Source: Vitis vinifera
Lineage: Eukaryota > Streptophyta > Magnoliopsida > Vitales > Vitaceae
Assembly: GCF_030704535.1 (NCBI RefSeq)
Contig: NC_081813.1
Coordinates: 280,501 to 344,500, forward strand
DNA length: 64,000 nt
Reading direction: 5' to 3'
Both the position numbers and the translations under genes were made by a program. Under the pieces are notes generated by a model, which saw only the letters and a list, made by a program, of their open reading frames with translations, ran no database searches and had not been told where the DNA came from. Every line of letters begins with the position of its first letter. The stretch's first letter is position 1. Positions 62,517 through 64,000 of the stretch are shown here, one piece after another.

Positions 62517-62811
62517 ATGTCTAGCAATATAGTTCAACCATTACAACAACCAAGTGGTGAAGAAAGTGAAAAACAAAGCAAGGCTTATTGGGATGATATT
62601 ACAATGGATGTTTTTATCAAAGTTTGTGTGGCTGAGACTCTGGCTGGAAATAGACCAAATAGTCACTTTAGCAAGTTGGATGGAAAAATGTGATAAAAGC
62701 CTTCAACAATTTGACTGGAAAAAACTATCAATATAGGCAACTTAAGAATAAATGGAGTTCTCTTAAAAAGGATTGGAAACTTTGAAATACCTTGATTGGG
62801 AAAGAGACTGG
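62517..62811 (+). pseudogene. Myb/SANT-like DNA-binding domain gene, broken and cut by an LTR
   Basis: ATG at 62517 opens a frame of 58 codons. AYWDDITMDVFIKVCVAETL and AGNRPNSHFSKL match the Myb/SANT-like domain (Myb_DNA-bind_3) found in plant LIMYB-type proteins and PIF/Harbinger elements. The frame then hits TGA at 62691. A single missing base near 62680 explains it: the family sequence resumes in the next frame with VIKAFNNLTGKNYQYRQLKN and KWSSLKKDWKL, followed by a TGA where the family has Trp. After IGKETG the sequence stops abruptly at the LTR beginning at 62812. So there are three lesions: a frameshift, a nonsense codon and an insertion. Confidence 0.75.
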
Positions 62812-63760
62812 TGTGGACCCCGCATTTCGATTGCTCGATGCGTTTCCCACTCGATGGCGAGCTCGATTTTTATTTTGAAAAATTGATTTTATTTATTGTT
62901 TGAAAAAATGACTTGGAGTCGCCACTTATTTTTGTTTTATTTTTAAAAGGGTAAACAAAATAAGAAAGAAAAACCCTAAGTGTGACTCCTTGTTTTGGAA
63001 AAGGTGGTCTGTGAAAAACCGGATCGGGTTCGGGGGTCAGGTTACTTATCGGGAAGGTACGGTAAAGACCGTAGCACCCCTCTAAGTCCCTAAAATCGGG
63101 TCTCTACTAATAAAATAAAGCTGACGTGGCAATGATGAGGAAATCAATGAATACTCAAATCAATCATGCACATATGAGTATCAGAATATGCAATAGAGGA
63201 TAACCGAAGTGGAAGTGGATGCGTACCTGATTAGCAAACGGCAACGCGTTATCATAAAACATGGTTAGTGAACAATGAACATATATAATTAAGCGCGTAT
63301 CAAGGAATAGAGTAAATCAATCACATGTGGCCAATGAAGCAAACAATCAGTTAATCAATCTTGAAATCTCATATGTAGGGCCCCCACCAAAGGCCGTTTA
63401 TTTTTGCATGAATTAATTCCATAAATTCCATTATTCGGAATTACGAAATTAAATTCTTGCTTATTTTAAAACATTTTAAAAGATCATGAAAGATTTGAAA
63501 ATTGCTTGCCGAATAGAAAGTGGAAGCAAATTTTATTAAAAGTGAGACTTTTGGTATCTTAAAAAAATGGAAGGTGAAAAAGTAGAGGAGTCAGGATTAT
63601 TTGAAAAGATGAATTGAAGAAAATATTTATAAAATGGGACATGGGGCAATTGTTTTAAAATCAAGGATGATGAAGAATAAAAGAAAGGAGGACACGTGCC
63701 TAAGGCTGCATGCAAAAATACTTGAGCGGGGGAGTTGGTGAGGAATGGCCATGCAGGGAT
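62812..63760 (-). mobile_element. Second LTR, related to the 58219 solo LTR; far end not found
   Basis: It starts TGTGGACCCCGCATTTCG and shares a block of about 300 bp with the first LTR: GGAGTCGCCACTTA, an A-rich run, GGTCTGTGAAAA (GGTCTACGAAAA in the other), GGGTTCGGGGGTCAGGTTAC, GGGAAGGTAC, GTAGCACCCCTCTA and CGGGTCTCTACTAAT. Beyond that the two diverge. No matching CA end or copy of the 5-bp flank (ACTGG) was seen before the window edge, so the right boundary given is arbitrary and the element may run past 64000. Orientation is minus by analogy with the first LTR. Confidence 0.7.
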
Positions 63761-63782
63761 GAAATCCTGATCATAACTGTGC

Positions 63783-64000
63783 TTACTCCATCAACTTGTG
63801 GATTGGAATCATCAAATTCTGAAAACCCTGCGTCAAACTCAAACCATTGAATGTACCGCCATCAATCACAACGCTGCTGACCTTCTTAAACAGCTCGTAT
63901 GGTGCCTCTATTTCACTCACACTAAACACTGTTTCCCTTACCAGAACTTCAGGATCATGAAGACCTCTTGCTTGATTCTGCAGAGAAAGCCTGAAGAGGA
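63783..64000 (-). CDS. Possible 3'-terminal exon of an unrecognised gene, partial
   Basis: The minus strand is open from the window edge to TAA at 63785-63783, 71 codons. The composition is protein-like ([33 protein letters not shown]). A splice acceptor-like CTTTCTCTGCAG lies before AATCAAGCAAG near 63978. I do not recognise the family. It could be a host gene exon, a captured fragment within the LTR element, or a chance frame; its position near or inside the second LTR leaves this open. Confidence 0.35.
   Translation of the reverse strand, partial: LFRLSLQNQARGLHDPEVLVRETVFSVSEIEAPYELFKKVSSVVIDGGTFNGLSLTQGFQNLMIPIHKLME

Larger units (their letters stand above)
57081..62811 (+). mobile_element. 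Probable PIF/Harbinger transposon, left part, with nested LTR insertions
   Basis: GAGCTCGTTTGGTAGTG at 57081 resembles the terminal repeat of Tourist/PIF/Harbinger elements (GGGCCTGTTTGG-like) and is preceded by TTA (57078-57080), a possible target duplication. Downstream, at 62517, is a Myb/SANT-like frame of the kind carried by Harbinger elements as the second protein. The space between is filled by a solo LTR (58219-61281). The right end, and any DDE transposase, are not in the window, so the assignment rests on one end and one gene remnant. Sequence 57300-58218 and 61282-62516 outside the LTR has no other recognisable coding region. Confidence 0.45.

Noticed and set aside
62554-62736. 60-codon frame starting inside the Myb/SANT-like remnant
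   Set aside because: It is out of frame with the recognisable domain and is explained by the neighbouring frame plus a one-base deletion.

Overview
This window is plant nuclear DNA, most likely from a woody eudicot; gene content and repeat style suggest grapevine (Vitis), but that is inference and not proven here. The signs are intron-rich genes with GT-AG borders, AT-rich introns and spacers, plant-specific families (remorin, LURP-one-related, pectinesterase, plant FAB1) and nested plant transposons. Reading frames were joined across introns by hand, and every multi-exon model below closes in frame.

Layout, left to right. 354-1033 (+) is the last exon of a pectinesterase. 2207-8807 (+) is a complete 15-exon alanine aminotransferase with one GC-AG intron and two plausible start codons. 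Directly downstream lie two oppositely oriented LINE remnants (8995-9332 and about 9500-12416). 14200-20592 (-) is the 20S proteasome subunit alpha-5 (237 aa), with a 3.9 kb intron. 24089-26905 (-) is a long-type remorin (481 aa). 29951-30535 (+) is a small three-exon gene of unknown function. 31758-41469 (-) is a FAB1/PIKfyve lipid kinase (1845 aa: FYVE, TCP-1-like and PIP-kinase domains). 43785-45821 is a non-autonomous Mutator-like element. 48889-49658 (+) is a LURP-one-related gene (200 aa). 51315-53985 (+) is the eIF2B alpha subunit (389 aa).

From about 55 kb rightwards the window is a transposon nest. It holds a SIRE-like solo LTR (55396-56623), a Tourist-like MITE, and a probable PIF/Harbinger element starting near 57081. 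That element carries a broken Myb/SANT-like gene (62517-62811) and is interrupted by a 3.06 kb solo LTR with a 5-bp target duplication (58219-61281) and by a second LTR starting at 62812. A protein-like open frame on the minus strand runs off the right edge.

The host genes are mostly housekeeping: amino-acid metabolism, protein turnover, endosomal phosphoinositide synthesis and translation initiation. They do not form a pathway or cluster. I found no new biological system. The most informative observations are transposon boundaries that can be read to the base, the dual-start aminotransferase, and a CCGGTT/GGTCGAGG-rich sequence style shared by three unrelated transposons.
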